Shown in pieces: positions 9,895 to 20,604 of a stretch of DNA of 64,000 nt. Origin of the DNA: Acanthamoeba castellanii str. Neff (Eukaryota > Discosea > Longamoebia > Acanthamoebidae); NCBI RefSeq assembly GCF_000313135.1, contig NW_004457363.1:76136-140135 (forward strand), in the 5' to 3' direction. Within the stretch, counting starts at the first letter, position 1, and the number at the start of each line of letters is the position of its first letter. A model generated the notes under the pieces. The model did not search any database and was not told the DNA's origin. It saw nothing but the letters and a program-made list of their open reading frames with translations. The position numbers were made by a program, and so were the translations under genes.

Positions 9895-12800
9895 TCAGTT
9901 GTTCTTCTTGCGGTAGTGGGTGACGGCCTGGGAGGCGGCGAAGCCGAGGAGGGCCGAGAGCAGGAGGTAGAGGCACAGAGTGCGCATCTCGACCGTGATC
10001 AGGCTCGGCGCGCCCGAGGCCCGGCCGCCGCGGGCCGCACGCTCGCGCAGAAGGGCCAGCCGCCGCTGTCGCTTGTGCTCGCGCTGGAGCCGCTGGTGGT
10101 GCACGAACTGCATGGCCCCCATCACCTCGGCGTGGCGACCGGGCTCGGTCCCCGCAGCGCCGCCGCTGTAGCCGTCGATGTCGCCTTCGCTCTGGTCGGT
10201 GATGACGCGGAAGATGCAGTCTTCGAGCTCCTCGAGGTACTCGTCATCGTCGTCGTTGTCTTCATCGGCGTCGGCGTCGAGCTTGACGGCGCCCACGCGC
10301 CCGACTCGCTTGGGGTCGTACGTGGTGGAGAAGCGTTCCTGCCGCTTGACCTCCTCGCAGCCGGTGATTTGCTGGAGCAGCGTGGTGTAGTGCACATTGG
10401 CCTCCTCGTACCGATACAGCGCGCGGGCCGTCTTGGCCGCACCCAGCAGACTGTTGAATCTGCGCGCGTACATGATTGGTCAGCGAACCAAGCTAGAATG
10501 TAAATTCTCCATAGAACATAAATACAGAAATGAATGTAGAAGGGCGTACCGCAGGGGTTGCTGTTCCAGGGTCGCTTTGTAGGCGGCCAGCGCTTCGTCC
10601 AGCCGCCCAACCAACACCAGCTTGTCCGCCAGATGTTCTCGCACAGGATAAATCACTGCAAAGAGTGTGAGCTTAACTCCCACACGCATTCGCACAACCG
10701 CACACGCACACGCACACGCACACGCACACGCACACGCACACGCGATATGTTGGTACCTGATGGCTTGACGGAGGGTTTGAAGTAGGAGTCCTCGATGTCG
10801 GCCATTCGCGTGAGTATGGCGATGGCCTCGTCCCGCCGATCCTCGACCCACTCGTGGACGGCCTGGGCCACGCCCAGCTGCACGTCGGCAGTAATGCGCC
10901 AGAGCACGCTCAGGTCCTGCTTGAGCTCCCGCTCGAGGCGCGGCGATGTCGACAGGTTGCGCATGAGCGCCAGGCTGTCGGCCACCTCTTGGCGAATGCT
11001 CCACAGGCGGTCGGCCCGGTCGGCGTCGGCGTCCGCCTCGGCCGATCGGTCAAGCACCACCGGTAGATTGGAGAGGCCGAGCAGCCGCAGATAGACTTTA
11101 AACATGCTGGCCCAGTCGCCCACACTCGTTCCCTACACCGCACACGCGTCAGCCACGACACACAACACACGCACGCGACACTCGCACACGCACCGCCGCA
11201 CACGCACGATGTCTGGGTGGACGCGTACGCCGTTGCGGAGGTCAGAGGCGAGGGCGAGCGGGAACTGGTACTGGGCGAGCGCCTCCCAGTTATGGGTCTC
11301 GGCGAGCGAGCGGGCGGTGGCGGCGATCAGCGAGTACACGCTGCCGTGCGTGAGGCTCGGAAATTGTGCTCCGTGCGCACCACCTCCGCCACAAACGCTG
11401 CTGCCTTCCGGTCTTGACCTGCGCGTGTGCGGTGTAAGCCACACGCACCACCGCACACGCAGGGGCTGAAGCAATGACTGCGCCGTACCGATTTGGTGGT
11501 AGGAGTAGACGAGGTAGTCGAGGGAGTGGAGGTACTCGTCGTACATGCCGTCAGCCCGCCAGCCCGCCTTGCCCTCGCGCAGCTTCTTGGCGAAGAAGAT
11601 GCTCGACACGTTCATGGAATGCAGATCGCTGACGATCGCATTCCGCCATTGGCCCAACCGCACGAATATGTGGGCGGGCATGTGGAGCGCGTGTGCCACC
11701 AGCGGCGCTGCGAGCGCATACCTATCATTTGTGTGTGGCGTGAGTGAGGTGAAAGGAGAAAGGCGTAAGGTGGTGTTTTTTTTACCTCTTGGCGTAGGGA
11801 AGTGCCTTGTGTGCGAGCAGCGGGTAGTCGTAGGAATGGATCAAGTAGTGCAACGCGCCAGGATGGTATCTTGGCGCCACCAATGCCACACAGGAAACTT
11901 GCTTTTAGGCGTTTGTTGCACATGCGACGGTGCAGTGCCGCGGTACCTTTCCTCAAGTAGCACGAGCTCCAGCATCTTACCGGCCTTCCTCTGATTGTAG
12001 AAGACCGTCGCGTCGCTAGCCGATTCCTCCTCTGATAGATATATAGAAAGACATTATATAGACACGTACAAAGCTGTTGTTGATGATGATGACGACGGTG
12101 GTGGTGTTACCTGTGTCGAGACTGCGGTAGATCTTGCCGCCCTCGGCCTCGAGATTGATCAGACTCTTTGACTTGAGCGCCAGTGCGTAGAACACGATCG
12201 TCTCCGTGTCCTTTGGATACCTGTGCGCAAGCGCGGGCCGGGCGTGATGATCAACAAGCATGCTCTTCCGCCGCGGAGGTGAGGCTCCGTCGGTCAAAAT
12301 AGATAGAAGCGTACCTCTGCCAGAGTCGCTCCATTCGCGCTTCCCACAGCAGAATCCGCTTGGCGTAGGGCAACCGCTCGTGCTCGGCAAAGAAGCCCTC
12401 CAGTGCCTGGAAGGCCAAAGCCACGAAGACACATGATCAGACATCATCAAATTTGACACACAACACGCCACCGTGAGTAGCTTACTACAACACAACCACG
12501 AGGTGCGCACCCAAACGTGCCCCTTTTCGAGCTCGGTCACCTTGGGGTCGTGAAGCGTGGCCCGAGCGCGCTGCAGGGCCGCGGCCCCAGCCCGCATCTC
12601 CTGGTCCGTGGGGTAGGACCACAGGGGCTGAAGGTAGGACATCGCCACGCCCCAGTGCCCCATCGTGCAGTTTGCCACCTGAAGAGCACGACACGAACTG
12701 TCATGCCATTGTCCACTTCAACGCATCGCTTGCGTTGTGATGTCTTGTACGCACCTCATTTGCTAGCGACTGAAAGATCTCACGAGCCTTTGAAATGGAG

Positions 12801-13168
12801 ATTGAAATCGTGAGATTTCTGGCGTAAAAGGGATTTTACGCGTGTTCAATGGATGAGTGGGCGTGAGGTACCTCTTCATACCAAAAGGAGTGGACGAGGG
12901 CGATGCCGTCGTTCAATCGTCGTCGCTGGTCCGGTCCTCCGCAGGAGCTCACGAATTTAATCCGCCCGAATGGTTCATAAGATGACAGCGTTGCAGATTT
13001 TGTAGACGATGTCAACGCGGCGGACGTTGCAGTTTGTGAATGCGGAGAGGGAGAAGGAGAGGGAAAGGAAGAAGTAGAAGCGATTTGCTGCTCTCGTCGT
13101 GTTCCATCCGCGCTAAGTAGAAAGATGGAAAAGAGAAGGAGGAGCCCGCAGCACCGCGCTGGGAACAT
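9895..13168 (-). CDS. Lumenal/secretory TPR-type protein with signal peptide, C-terminal membrane anchor and KKNN tail
   Basis: Multi-exon gene from the ATG at 13168 to the stop at 9895-9897. The N-terminus MFPARCCGLLLLFSIFLLSA is a signal peptide; an upstream in-frame start at 13270 would bury it and is less likely. The body has helical-repeat motifs of a TPR family also found in bacteria and fungi: LNDGIALVHSFWYEE, CTMGHWGVAMSYLQPLW, HPGALHYLIHSYDYPLLAHK, and MAHALHMPAHIFVRLGQWRN. The His-rich conservation hints at metal binding, but the family function is not established. Later exons contain an acidic stretch (about 10250-10300) and end with LYLLLSALLGFAASQAV followed by THYRKKNN. The final KKNN fits the cytosolic di-lysine KKXX retrieval signal, suggesting an ER/Golgi type I protein with the TPR domain in the lumen. 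At least nine introns, several of CA type. Confidence 0.75.
10700..10744. repeat. Intronic hexamer repeat (CACACG)n
   Basis: Seven to eight copies in an intron of the TPR-protein gene. Confidence 0.9.
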
Positions 13169-13428
13169 GTCCGCTTTCAACAAGGAGCACCAGCCAACGA
13201 GAGAGCCGAGAGAGCGAAAGGGTTGGTGGCGGAGACGAAGAGGAAGTGAAGCCGTCCCTTTGGCCGCCACCCTCCGCGGAGTGGTGGGGGCAGTTGTTGA
13301 CGTCAGTTAACCGACCAATAGGCAGACAGGGCACCATCAAATAGCACGTGCTGAGGCCTGTTTTGAGCCGCATATGTGGCTTTAGTGGTACACTGTTTGT
13401 ACAACACGTCACGCGGCCCTAGCCAAGG

Positions 13429-15074
13429 TCAATTGAGCTCCTTGACCATGGTGAGCCGCCCGTCGTTGCCCACCTGCAGGTGGAGGAACGTGAAGTCGCC
13501 ACCGGCGCTGGCTCCCGGGCTGCCTCGCCCGCGCTTCCTCTTGCCTAGCGGGTCCGCGTGGGGCGCATCTGGGTTGGGCGACGAGTGTGGCGAGGACTGC
13601 ATCATTAGCGCCGTCGAGTGGTTGGTTGGAGTCCTGGACTCGGTCATGACCCACTGCCGGTGGAGCTTGTCGAGCTTGTGGAGTGATGATGGGAACGCGG
13701 GCGAGGCCGAGGCCGACTGGGTGCCGCCCACCGATGACAGGAGCGACGGCGACGAGACCGAAGTGGCGCCCTGCCTGAGCGAGGCTAGGCCTCTGGGAGA
13801 GGAGTTGGTCCAGCTTCCGTTGCTGTTGGTGCTGGCTTTGCCCATGTTCGCGTGCATGTTCTGATGGTGGTTGTTCGGGTTGGGGGGCTGCTGGCCTGGC
13901 ATCAGGGACGGAGCCGAGCGCGAGATGGCTCCCTGGCGGAACGAGCTGAGCATGGCCGCGGGCGACGTGTTACGGCTGCCCCGCGGGCTGGGGCTGGCCG
14001 CAGCGTCGCCAGAGGAGGAGTTGCGGGTGATCGGTGCCGACGCCAGCGGGGCCAGAGGGTAGTAGACCGTCGTGCCCGACGTCGGCTGAGTTCGGAAGGA
14101 GCCGCTCGCACCGTTCTGCGTCCAGCTGGCCCAGGCCTGCTGTTGATGGGTGGTGCCCCCGGTGGCCTGTGAGTGAGGTGACGAGTGGAAGACATAGCCG
14201 CTGGACTCCGGCAGCTGCTCCGATCGTGGGGTGGTAGCGACGGCCGGGTCTCTGGGGCTGTGAGCATACTGTTGAGCTCCTCCTGTTGTTGCCCTGGGTG
14301 AGAAGGTGGTCGTGCTGGTCCACCTGGGCGACGAGAAGGCGTCCTCGACCGGTCCGTTGAGCCAGCTCAGGGGGGATGAGGAGCTGGACGACTCAGAGGA
14401 AGTTACGCTCCCGAACAGAGGCACGCCGGTGGTGGATGAAGAAGTAGCGGCGGTTGCCCTGGGCGAGCACATGGGCGAGGACCTCGGAGAGCCACCAACC
14501 GACGGATCGGGGGTGAACAGGATTGAGGAGATGGGGGGAAGGTTGGGCGGCTGGGCGACATCGCTCTCGTACATGTAGCCGGATTCCTCATCGTCTTCGT
14601 TGTCGCTCTCGCGGCTCTTGATGTCATCCAACCAGGAGGTCTGGCCGGCGGGGTGAACCTCATCGACGTCGTCAATCTGGATGTGAATGACCTCTGTGGG
14701 CGCGGACCATTGACGACGAGGAGGTGCGGGGAGGTAGAGCTCGTAGGGGCTCTGCTGCCGATTGTCGTTGAGGAGGAAGGGGATTGAGCTCTTGCTTTGT
14801 TGAGGTACAGGACGAGGTGATGTGGGCGGTCGATACTCATTTTGTTGCTGCTGCGCCAGAAGACGGAATCTCGATCAATGCTTTGGAGATACATAGCCAT
14901 CTTGAAGAAGATGCACCAGGCGATACAGTGTGTGAGTTGTTGGTGGTGAGGTCAATGGCAAGGAACCAGAAGAGGTATCACTTACCTTCTACAACCTGCT
15001 GTGCTTAGCTCCAGATACGACCTTCCTTTGAAGGACCACTGTCCGCGTTCAGTTTTGACGGCACCAATCATCAT
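13429..15074 (-). CDS. Ser/Pro-rich protein of unknown function
   Basis: Not recognised. The main exon (about 14866 to 13429) is a long open frame rich in Ser, Pro, Thr and Asn with repeated SPR motifs, an acidic patch (SRESDNEDDEESGYMYESD), and a basic stretch (GKRKRGRG) near the end that could be a nuclear signal. It finishes DFTFLHLQVGNDGRLTMVKE. A short first exon is proposed from ATG 15074 (MMIGAVKTERGQWSFKGRSY) to a GTAAGT donor near 14985. Splicing to an acceptor at about 14867 keeps the frame through FRLLAQQQQNEYRPPTSP and on into the main exon. The N-terminus (about 30 residues, WSFKGRSYLEL) looks conserved-like and is the best part to search. The SPR motifs suggest a proline-directed kinase target; that is inference. 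Confidence 0.6.
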
Positions 15075-15375
15075 TGCGGCCGGTTCAAACAAAGAGAGGT
15101 ATCCTTTTGAAGACTTATGGAAGGCGTACTCCAAATTGAGCGGTGCACACCTTTAGGACGTTGATCTATCTAGGCGTCATTAGGGGTTTGAATTGTAAAC
15201 ACGTGGCCATTGGACTTCGAAAGAGCATGGCAGCTTCAAGGCAACGGGCTGCCAGCTTCTCCTCCGCGGGCAGTAGTTTTTTTTTCAACTACCTAAAAAG
15301 GCAGAAAGGAAATGTAGGGAAAACGGGGCATACAAAGGAAAAAGAAAAAACAACGTGAGGAAGGAGAGGAAGGAG
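15075..15375. other. Divergent intergenic region between the Ser/Pro-rich gene and AP-2 sigma
   Basis: Divergent 5' ends share about 300 bp. An A-rich tract lies just before the AP-2 sigma ATG. No TATA consensus or coding signal stood out. Confidence 0.5.
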
Positions 15376-15807
15376 ATGTTGCGCTTCTTCCTGGTCCAGA
15401 ACCGACAGGGGAAGGTGCGGCTCGCCAAGTGGTACGTGCCCTACGAGGATGAAGAGAAGAGCAAGCTATCGGCCGAGATCCATCGATTGGTCAATGCGCG
15501 CCTGACCAAGTTTACCAACTTCACCGAGTACCGCGAGCACAAGCTCATCTACCGACGCTACGCGGGCCTCTACTTCTGCGTGTGCGTCGATCCCGACGAC
15601 AACGAGCTGGCGGCGCTCGAGGCCATCCACCTCATCGTGGAGCTCCTCGACAGCTACTTTGACCACAACGTGTGCGAACTCCACCTGGTCTTCAACTTCA
15701 ACCGCGTCTACGCCATCCTCGACGAGGTGATCGTGGGCGGTGAGGTCATCGAGACCAGCAGGACCAAGATCCTCCAGCGCGTAGACGAACTCGAAGATCT
15801 CCCATAA
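15376..15807 (+). CDS. AP2S1: AP-2 clathrin adaptor complex, sigma subunit
   Basis: Small subunit of the AP-2 adaptor that links cargo and clathrin at the plasma membrane. A single exon of 143 residues, the normal size of the family. Diagnostic stretches are [20 protein letters not shown] at the start, [16 protein letters not shown] in the middle and [20 protein letters not shown] near the end. These resemble AP-2 sigma more than AP-1, AP-3 or AP-4 sigma. This is one of the few genes here with no intron. The sigma subunit forms part of the pocket that reads acidic dileucine signals, such as the one at the N-terminus of the MFSD1-like transporter at 26678. Start chosen at the first ATG, which aligns with the family start. 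Confidence 0.95.
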   Translation: MLRFFLVQNRQGKVRLAKWYVPYEDEEKSKLSAEIHRLVNARLTKFTNFTEYREHKLIYRRYAGLYFCVCVDPDDNELAALEAIHLIVELLDSYFDHNVCELHLVFNFNRVYAILDEVIVGGEVIETSRTKILQRVDELEDLP

Positions 15808-15922
15808 TTTGTCGACATATGTAGAGGAAGAGGTGGACATGAAGAGGTGGACATGAAGAAGAAGAAGGTGAAGGGATGAGTGGAGCTTGCTGAAGGGATA
15901 GTAAGTAAAAAGAATGCACGTT

Positions 15923-17072
15923 TCACTTTCGGTAGCGAACCTCCATCATCTTGGCGGTGGCCTTGTCCTTCATGGCCTGCTTCTCTTCGTCGCTCATGTA
16001 GGTCTCCTTGCACAGACTCGTTTCCACTCCACTGCCGTCTTCGCGCATGAAGGTCGGCACAGCCTCTTCGTTCGGGACCACCACCCGACCCTCCAAGATC
16101 TCCTTCTGGAACGCCAGCGCCTTCATCCCTGCGGGGAGATGAGTAAGCGTCAGCTTGGCCTTGGCTTGGGCGTGAAGATGACGGTGGGCCGTCAAGGCAC
16201 GAACCATCGACGGTGATGCCCAGGGAGTGGCAAGTCCCCAGCACCTCCTTGACCGTCCCGACCAGCTCTCTGGCGAAGGATCGCTTCCACACTCGCTGCT
16301 GCTTGGCGATGGCGTACACCGTCCCCGCCATAATGTCGGCCTCGTGCTTGACTGCGAACCACATCACCGACATACTCATCATCATCATCATCATCAACAA
16401 CAAGTGTGGCACTTGTAAGTTCGTCAGATTCACCACGCCCTCGCCTGCAGTCGTACATTTGTGTTTCCTCTCCTCCGGTGATCGGGTCTTGCATTCGTAG
16501 CCGCCTGGTATGTGGTGAGAATACAACGGTATGCTGACGACTTCACAGGGTAGCATGATACCCTTGATCAAGGTGGCGAGGATGAGACCGCGGTCGGCGA
16601 CGTCGGGTGGGACATAAGAGGAGCCTCGCAGCACCATGGCGGACGCGCTCGGGGTGACATCTACGCGCAACTGTTGTACGGGTCTTGCCCCGAGCCGGGG
16701 CACGTGAAACACGACGTCGATCTTGTAGTTGGTCCAGTCGGTGCTCGTCTCTTGAGCACACAGCTCCAGCGCTCTCTTGGGCGACTGTGATAAGCACCAC
16801 ACACGCACCACCGCACGCGAAAGCACGAATGGTGTAAAGAAGAACGAAAAGGAAAGAAAAGAACGAAGACGACTTGGGCACAAGTACCACGCCGAAGCGG
16901 CCGAGGGTGGCGGCAAGCGTCCCTCCGCCGCTGCAGTACCCACCGTAGACGCGTGTTGGGACTGTGGTGACAAAGGAACGCGTTCAGCGGGGAGCCAAAT
17001 GCACCACTAAACGACAATGCCACGATAATCAGGCAGCCACGCACCAAGGAGAGGTTCTGGCTGGTCTTGCAT
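15923..17072 (-). CDS. Probable mitochondrial ribosomal protein L11 (uL11m)
   Basis: Five exons read from ATG 17072 to the stop at 15923-15925. The proposed start MQDQPEPLL splices to VPTRVYGGYCSGGG and TLAATLGRFGV, which resembles the L11 N-terminal Gly/Pro-rich segment (GPALG...GV). Next come SPKRALELCAQETSTDW, then a beta-rich segment HVPRLGARPVQQLRVDVTP. A later exon reads IMAGTVYAIAKQQR and VKEVLGTCHSLGITVDG, which fits the L11 C-terminal signature of GTV...YEIAK followed by GTA.S.GI. About 65 further residues end in MMEVRYRK. The central region is less like L11, so the call is moderate. Introns are near 16200, 16380 and 16790-16900. The gene is divergent from the AIMP1-like gene with 104 bp between start codons. 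Confidence 0.55.
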
Positions 17073-17176
17073 GTGGCTTTGGCAAATCAATGAAGTTCAC
17101 CGAACACTGCAATCTAATCGAGAAAGAAAATAAAAATAAAAAATAATATATAATAACAAAAAAGCACCCCATCGCG
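17073..17176. promoter_or_regulatory. Short bidirectional promoter region (L11m-like / AIMP1-like)
   Basis: Only 104 bp separate two divergent start codons. It contains an A/T-rich core around 17125-17160 with ATATATAAT, unlike the GC-rich surroundings, and could serve both genes. Confidence 0.5.
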
Positions 17177-18414
17177 ATGACAACAAATCAAGGCCCATTT
17201 TGTACGCTCCTATTTCCTCCCGCTGGATCCACACTCCTCAGGATACTGATACTACTGATGTCTCGCCAGCGCAATCGCTTAAGGAGCTTCGGGCATTGAT
17301 TGCCGAAATTGAAGCAGAGGTGGGCTCCGAGGTCCGGCACTCACCACCAGCTCCCCTCATCGAGCACCATCGTTCGTTCCTCACGCGGGTGCATCTGCAG
17401 ACAGAGGCACAACAGCCCCAGGCTCAATCAGTGGCGGCGCCTCTGGAGGCAAACGTAGCGCGTCTTAGCACGAGCGCAGAGAAGGAGGCCACGGCGAACG
17501 TTTCGAAGCAAGTCGCGCCCAAGAAGAAGCAGGAGAAGGCACCCAAGCAACCACCCAAGCCGGCTGTCAGCAGGGACCCCTTCGAAGATGCTACACTACA
17601 GGTTCGCGACCACCATCCTTCTGCTCCATCTAAACCAAATCCATCAGCTGCACCCTTCTAACGACGATGCGTGCAGGTGGCGCAAGTGCAAGTCGTAGAG
17701 CGCCACCCCGATGCCGATTCGCTCTACGTGTGCCAGGTCGCGCTCGGGGAGGAGACCAGACAGCTCGTACAAGCTCCCTCTACGTCCCCCCACCGGGAAG
17801 CTCACACTCCCGCTCTTTTGCAGGTGACAGGCCTGGTGAAGTACTACTCGGTCGAGGAGCTGCAGGACCGACTGATCGTGGTCATTACCAACTTGAAGGC
17901 GAGCAAGGTGACTAGTAAACACTTACATTCTATTTGTTTATTGTATTTAATATATTTGTGTTTTGTTTTTCCATAGCTGCGCGGCAAGGAGAGCAATGCG
18001 ATGCTGCTCGCGGGCGACGACAGCGCCACCAGCAAGCAGGGGCTTGTCAAGCTCCTCGCTCCCCCGCAGGGTGCGGAGGTCGGCGACAGGTAACCACACC
18101 AACGTTCTGTAGCTGAGCCCTGGTGGAAAATCGGGCAAGCGTCTTACTTCGTTCCTGGGTTAGGGTGTATCTGGAGGGCCAGCAGCCTAGCGCCGATCCT
18201 GCTGCTTGCCTCAACCACAAGCAATGGGGCAAAGTGGTCCCCGAGTTCGCTGTTGTGGGTATGATAGCATGGTTGCGGTTGTTTTTGCTGCTGCTGCTAA
18301 CTTGACTTTCCTCGTACCGCAGGCGGAAAGGCAACGTACAAGGGCCAAGTGCTGGTTACCAAGGACGGCCCTCTGACCGTGCCCGATCTGCCCGATGGCT
18401 CTGGCATCCACTGA
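17177..18414 (+). CDS. AIMP1/EMAPII-like tRNA-binding protein (multisynthetase complex cofactor type)
   Basis: Carries a C-terminal OB-fold tRNA-binding domain of the Arc1p/AIMP1/EMAPII type, which assists aminoacyl-tRNA synthetases in the cytosol. Start proposed at ATG 17177 (MTTNQGPF), spliced over a 68-bp intron (17202-17269) to QSLKELRALIAEIEAEVGSE. A Lys/Pro/Ala-rich linker (PKKKQEKAPKQPPK) follows. The OB domain begins VAQVQVVERHPDADSLYVCQ, continues VTGLVKYYSVEELQDRLIVV, ITNLKASK, LRGKESNAMLLAG and VKLLAPPQGAEVGDR, and ends with the EMAPII-like subdomain ATYKGQVLVTKDGPL and GSGIH. Introns lie near 17602-17676, 17770-17823, 17910-17976, 18091-18163 and 18258-18322. The N-terminal helix may mediate complex assembly, as in AIMP1 (inference). 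Confidence 0.88.
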
Positions 18415-18923
18415 TGTGCACAAAATCACAATAAATGAGGTACTCGCCTCTTCATCTCCTTTTTAGTATTTTTTTAAAAAAATCTTTTGCTTTATTGTGC
18501 AACTGACTTACCATACCTGTTTAAGTCACTGTTTTAATTGTGGTTTTGGTGTCACGTCACGCCATGCTGAGCTTCAAACTTTCTTCTTCTTCTGCGCAGC
18601 TTGATCTTAACTTGCTGGGTCACGGTGTCCTTGTGTCACCACGGGATTCGGAGTGGAATCAAACGGTACCTGCCCATGCAAGCCCTGTTCGGCGTGTGCG
18701 CGCGGTGGTCAGACACATGGTGAGATCGACGTGAAGCGGGTCCATCTATGGTTGGTGCCCTTTGCGGCAAAGTGCTGGCCTGCGGCCCAATTCTTGCCCG
18801 GGTTCTTATAGCGGGGAAGGCGGCCCCTGTTTCACTTCTTCACCGCTACAATCCAACCACTCGAGCAAGCTTGCTCGTATCGAAAGCAACCAATCAACCA
18901 TCCACCAAGACGAAGACATCAAC
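18415..18923. other. Upstream region of paralogue 1
   Basis: Contains the 3' end of the AIMP1-like gene (AATAAA near 18430) and the promoter of the receptor-like gene at 18924, with elements shared with its paralogues (see 18742-18814). No coding signal. Confidence 0.6.
18742..18814 (+). promoter_or_regulatory. Promoter elements of receptor-like paralogue 1 shared with paralogues 2 and 3
   Basis: Four short blocks in order: CCATCTATGG (18742-18751, close to a CArG box), TTTGCGGCAAAG (18761-18772), TGCGGCCCAATTC (18781-18793) and TTATAGCGG (18806-18814). The third block is identical in paralogue 3, and the first two and the AATAGCGG-type block recur upstream of paralogue 2. Confidence 0.55.
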
Positions 18924-20296
18924 ATGCGCTGCGCGTACACTGCAATGCTCGTGTCCGCCTTGGCCCTTCTGCTGCTCGCCTCTGGCGTAGCAGCTCAGAA
19001 TCCCACCACCTACCTTACCGCCTATCCTGCCCAGACAACCACCAGTACCTATCGCACACGCACGCACACGCACGCACACGCACACACACACGCACAGGCC
19101 CACACACACGCACACGCACACACCGCAAGTGCTGATTTTGCATGTGGTCTCAGACTGTAGCGGTTCGCCCTACACGATCACGGCGCAGGCGTGGGAGATC
19201 GCCCAGTGCGTCTACACGGTCAAGTATACCGTGCAGGGCCGGCCCGGCCTCTCCGACTTTGGCTTCGGGTACGTTCCATTCGCACCCACCCTCGTTCACA
19301 CCACCTAACCTTGCCACGTCATCACATCTTTTTTCAACCAATCAGACTGGGGACGAGCACGCGCTATGTCTCAGTCACGGGCTGCACCACCCAGTGGTAC
19401 AGCACCGGCGGTAACGGCAACCAGTGCTACGGGACCTACGGGAACTGGGAGACTACCACCGGCCTGATCAAGATGAACAGCGACCTCGGGTGCGCCCAGA
19501 ACGCCACGTTCTGGATCACCGCCTCGAAGGCCACGCTGGTCCAGGGCGGCACCGTGTCGTGGAAGGGCGGCAACACCTGCTGGACCTGCGACGACGTGCC
19601 CTACGTGCTAGCCAACAGCCCCGACGCGAGCTGCCCCGCCTGGATGCCACCCTCGCCCTCGCCCTCCGTAACGCCCTCGCTCTCGCCGACGCCCTCTATC
19701 ACGCCCTCGCCCTCTCCCTCTGTCACGCCCTCGCCCTCTGTCACGCCCTCGCCCTCTGTCACGCCCTCTGTCACGCCCTCTGTCACGCCCTCTGTCCCTC
19801 TGTCACGCCCTCGCCCTCTGTCACGCCCTCTGTCACGCCCTCTGTCACGCCCTCGCCTACCACATCGCCCTCTCTCTCGCCCTCGGCCTCTACAACGCCC
19901 TCTCTCTCGCCCTCGGCCTCTACAACGCCCTCTCTCTCGCCCTCGCTCTACGTAACGCCCTCGCTCACGCCGTCGCCTCCCACATCGCCGAGCATCTCGG
20001 CCTCCCCGTCGGCTTCGCCTTCGTACGTCGTGCCCAAGGGCGGCGACTCGAGCAATACGGCGGCGATCGCGGGCGGCGTGGCCGGCGGCGTGGCGGGCCT
20101 CGCGGGCCTGGCGGCCCTGGGTGGACTGGTGGCGGGCGGCGGCTACCTGCTCTACCGCTGGATCAACCGGGCCAAGCTGCCGGCCGAGCCGGCGTCGGCC
20201 CTGGACGCCCCACAATCGACGGCCGTGGGCGACAACGCGCTGTTCCAGGAGAGCAACGTCATGCAGCCCAACGCCCTCTTCGCCGACGGCGTGTAA
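18924..20296 (+). CDS. Receptor-like type I membrane protein, paralogue 1: 8-Cys ectodomain, Ser/Pro/Thr stalk, Gly-rich TM, NALF-x-NALF tail
   Basis: Family not recognised. Exons 18924-19044, 19154-19268 and 19346-20296. Signal peptide MRCAYTAMLVSALALLLLAS, mature start QNPTTYLTAY. The ectodomain of about 130 residues has eight cysteines in the contexts NCSG, QCVY, GCTT, QCYG, GCAQ, CWTC and SCPA, plus the phrases AQAWEI, YTVKYTVQGRPGLSDFGF and DVPYVLAN. A stalk of PSVTP/PSLSP repeats follows, then a glycine-rich helix GGVAGGVAGLAGLAALGG and GGGYLLYRW, and a tail ending DNALFQESNVMQPNALF. The stalk repeat (unit CCCTCTGTCACG) contains an 8-nt broken unit near 19788-19796, which shifts the frame by one. 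The upstream frame continues to a stop at 19955 without a membrane helix. Total exon length leaves a remainder of two, consistent with one missing base. Confidence 0.75.
19660..19960. repeat. Coding tandem repeats of the paralogue 1 stalk
   Basis: 12-nt units coding PSVT and longer units coding SPSLSPSAST, with one truncated 8-nt copy around 19788-19796 that breaks the frame. Confidence 0.85.
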
Positions 20297-20604
20297 GGAA
20301 GGTAGTTCAAGAAGTCATCAACTTCCCTGTTGTGATTTAGAGATTTTATTGCTAGTGCGATTTTGTTGTTTGTACATAAAATAAACATGTGACATTTAAA
20401 TATTATTAATTATTGAGAGTGCTTGAACTGGAAAAGGTAGAGAAGGGCTTGCCTTTCTGGAGATGTGCAGTTCGGGAGTTCCCCCCTTTGACCACTTGCG
20501 CTAGAGCGCAGCACAAAACAATACAATCTCCCGCAGCAGCCTTCAAGATCTCTGCGATTTACTTTTTTTTCCGTTCATCTACGGCACGTAGAACGTCGAC
20601 ATAG
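20297..20604. other. Spacer between paralogue 1 and the GT61 gene
   Basis: AT-rich 3' end of paralogue 1 with AATAAA-type signals near 20380, then the 5' leader of the glycosyltransferase. Nothing else seen. Confidence 0.5.
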
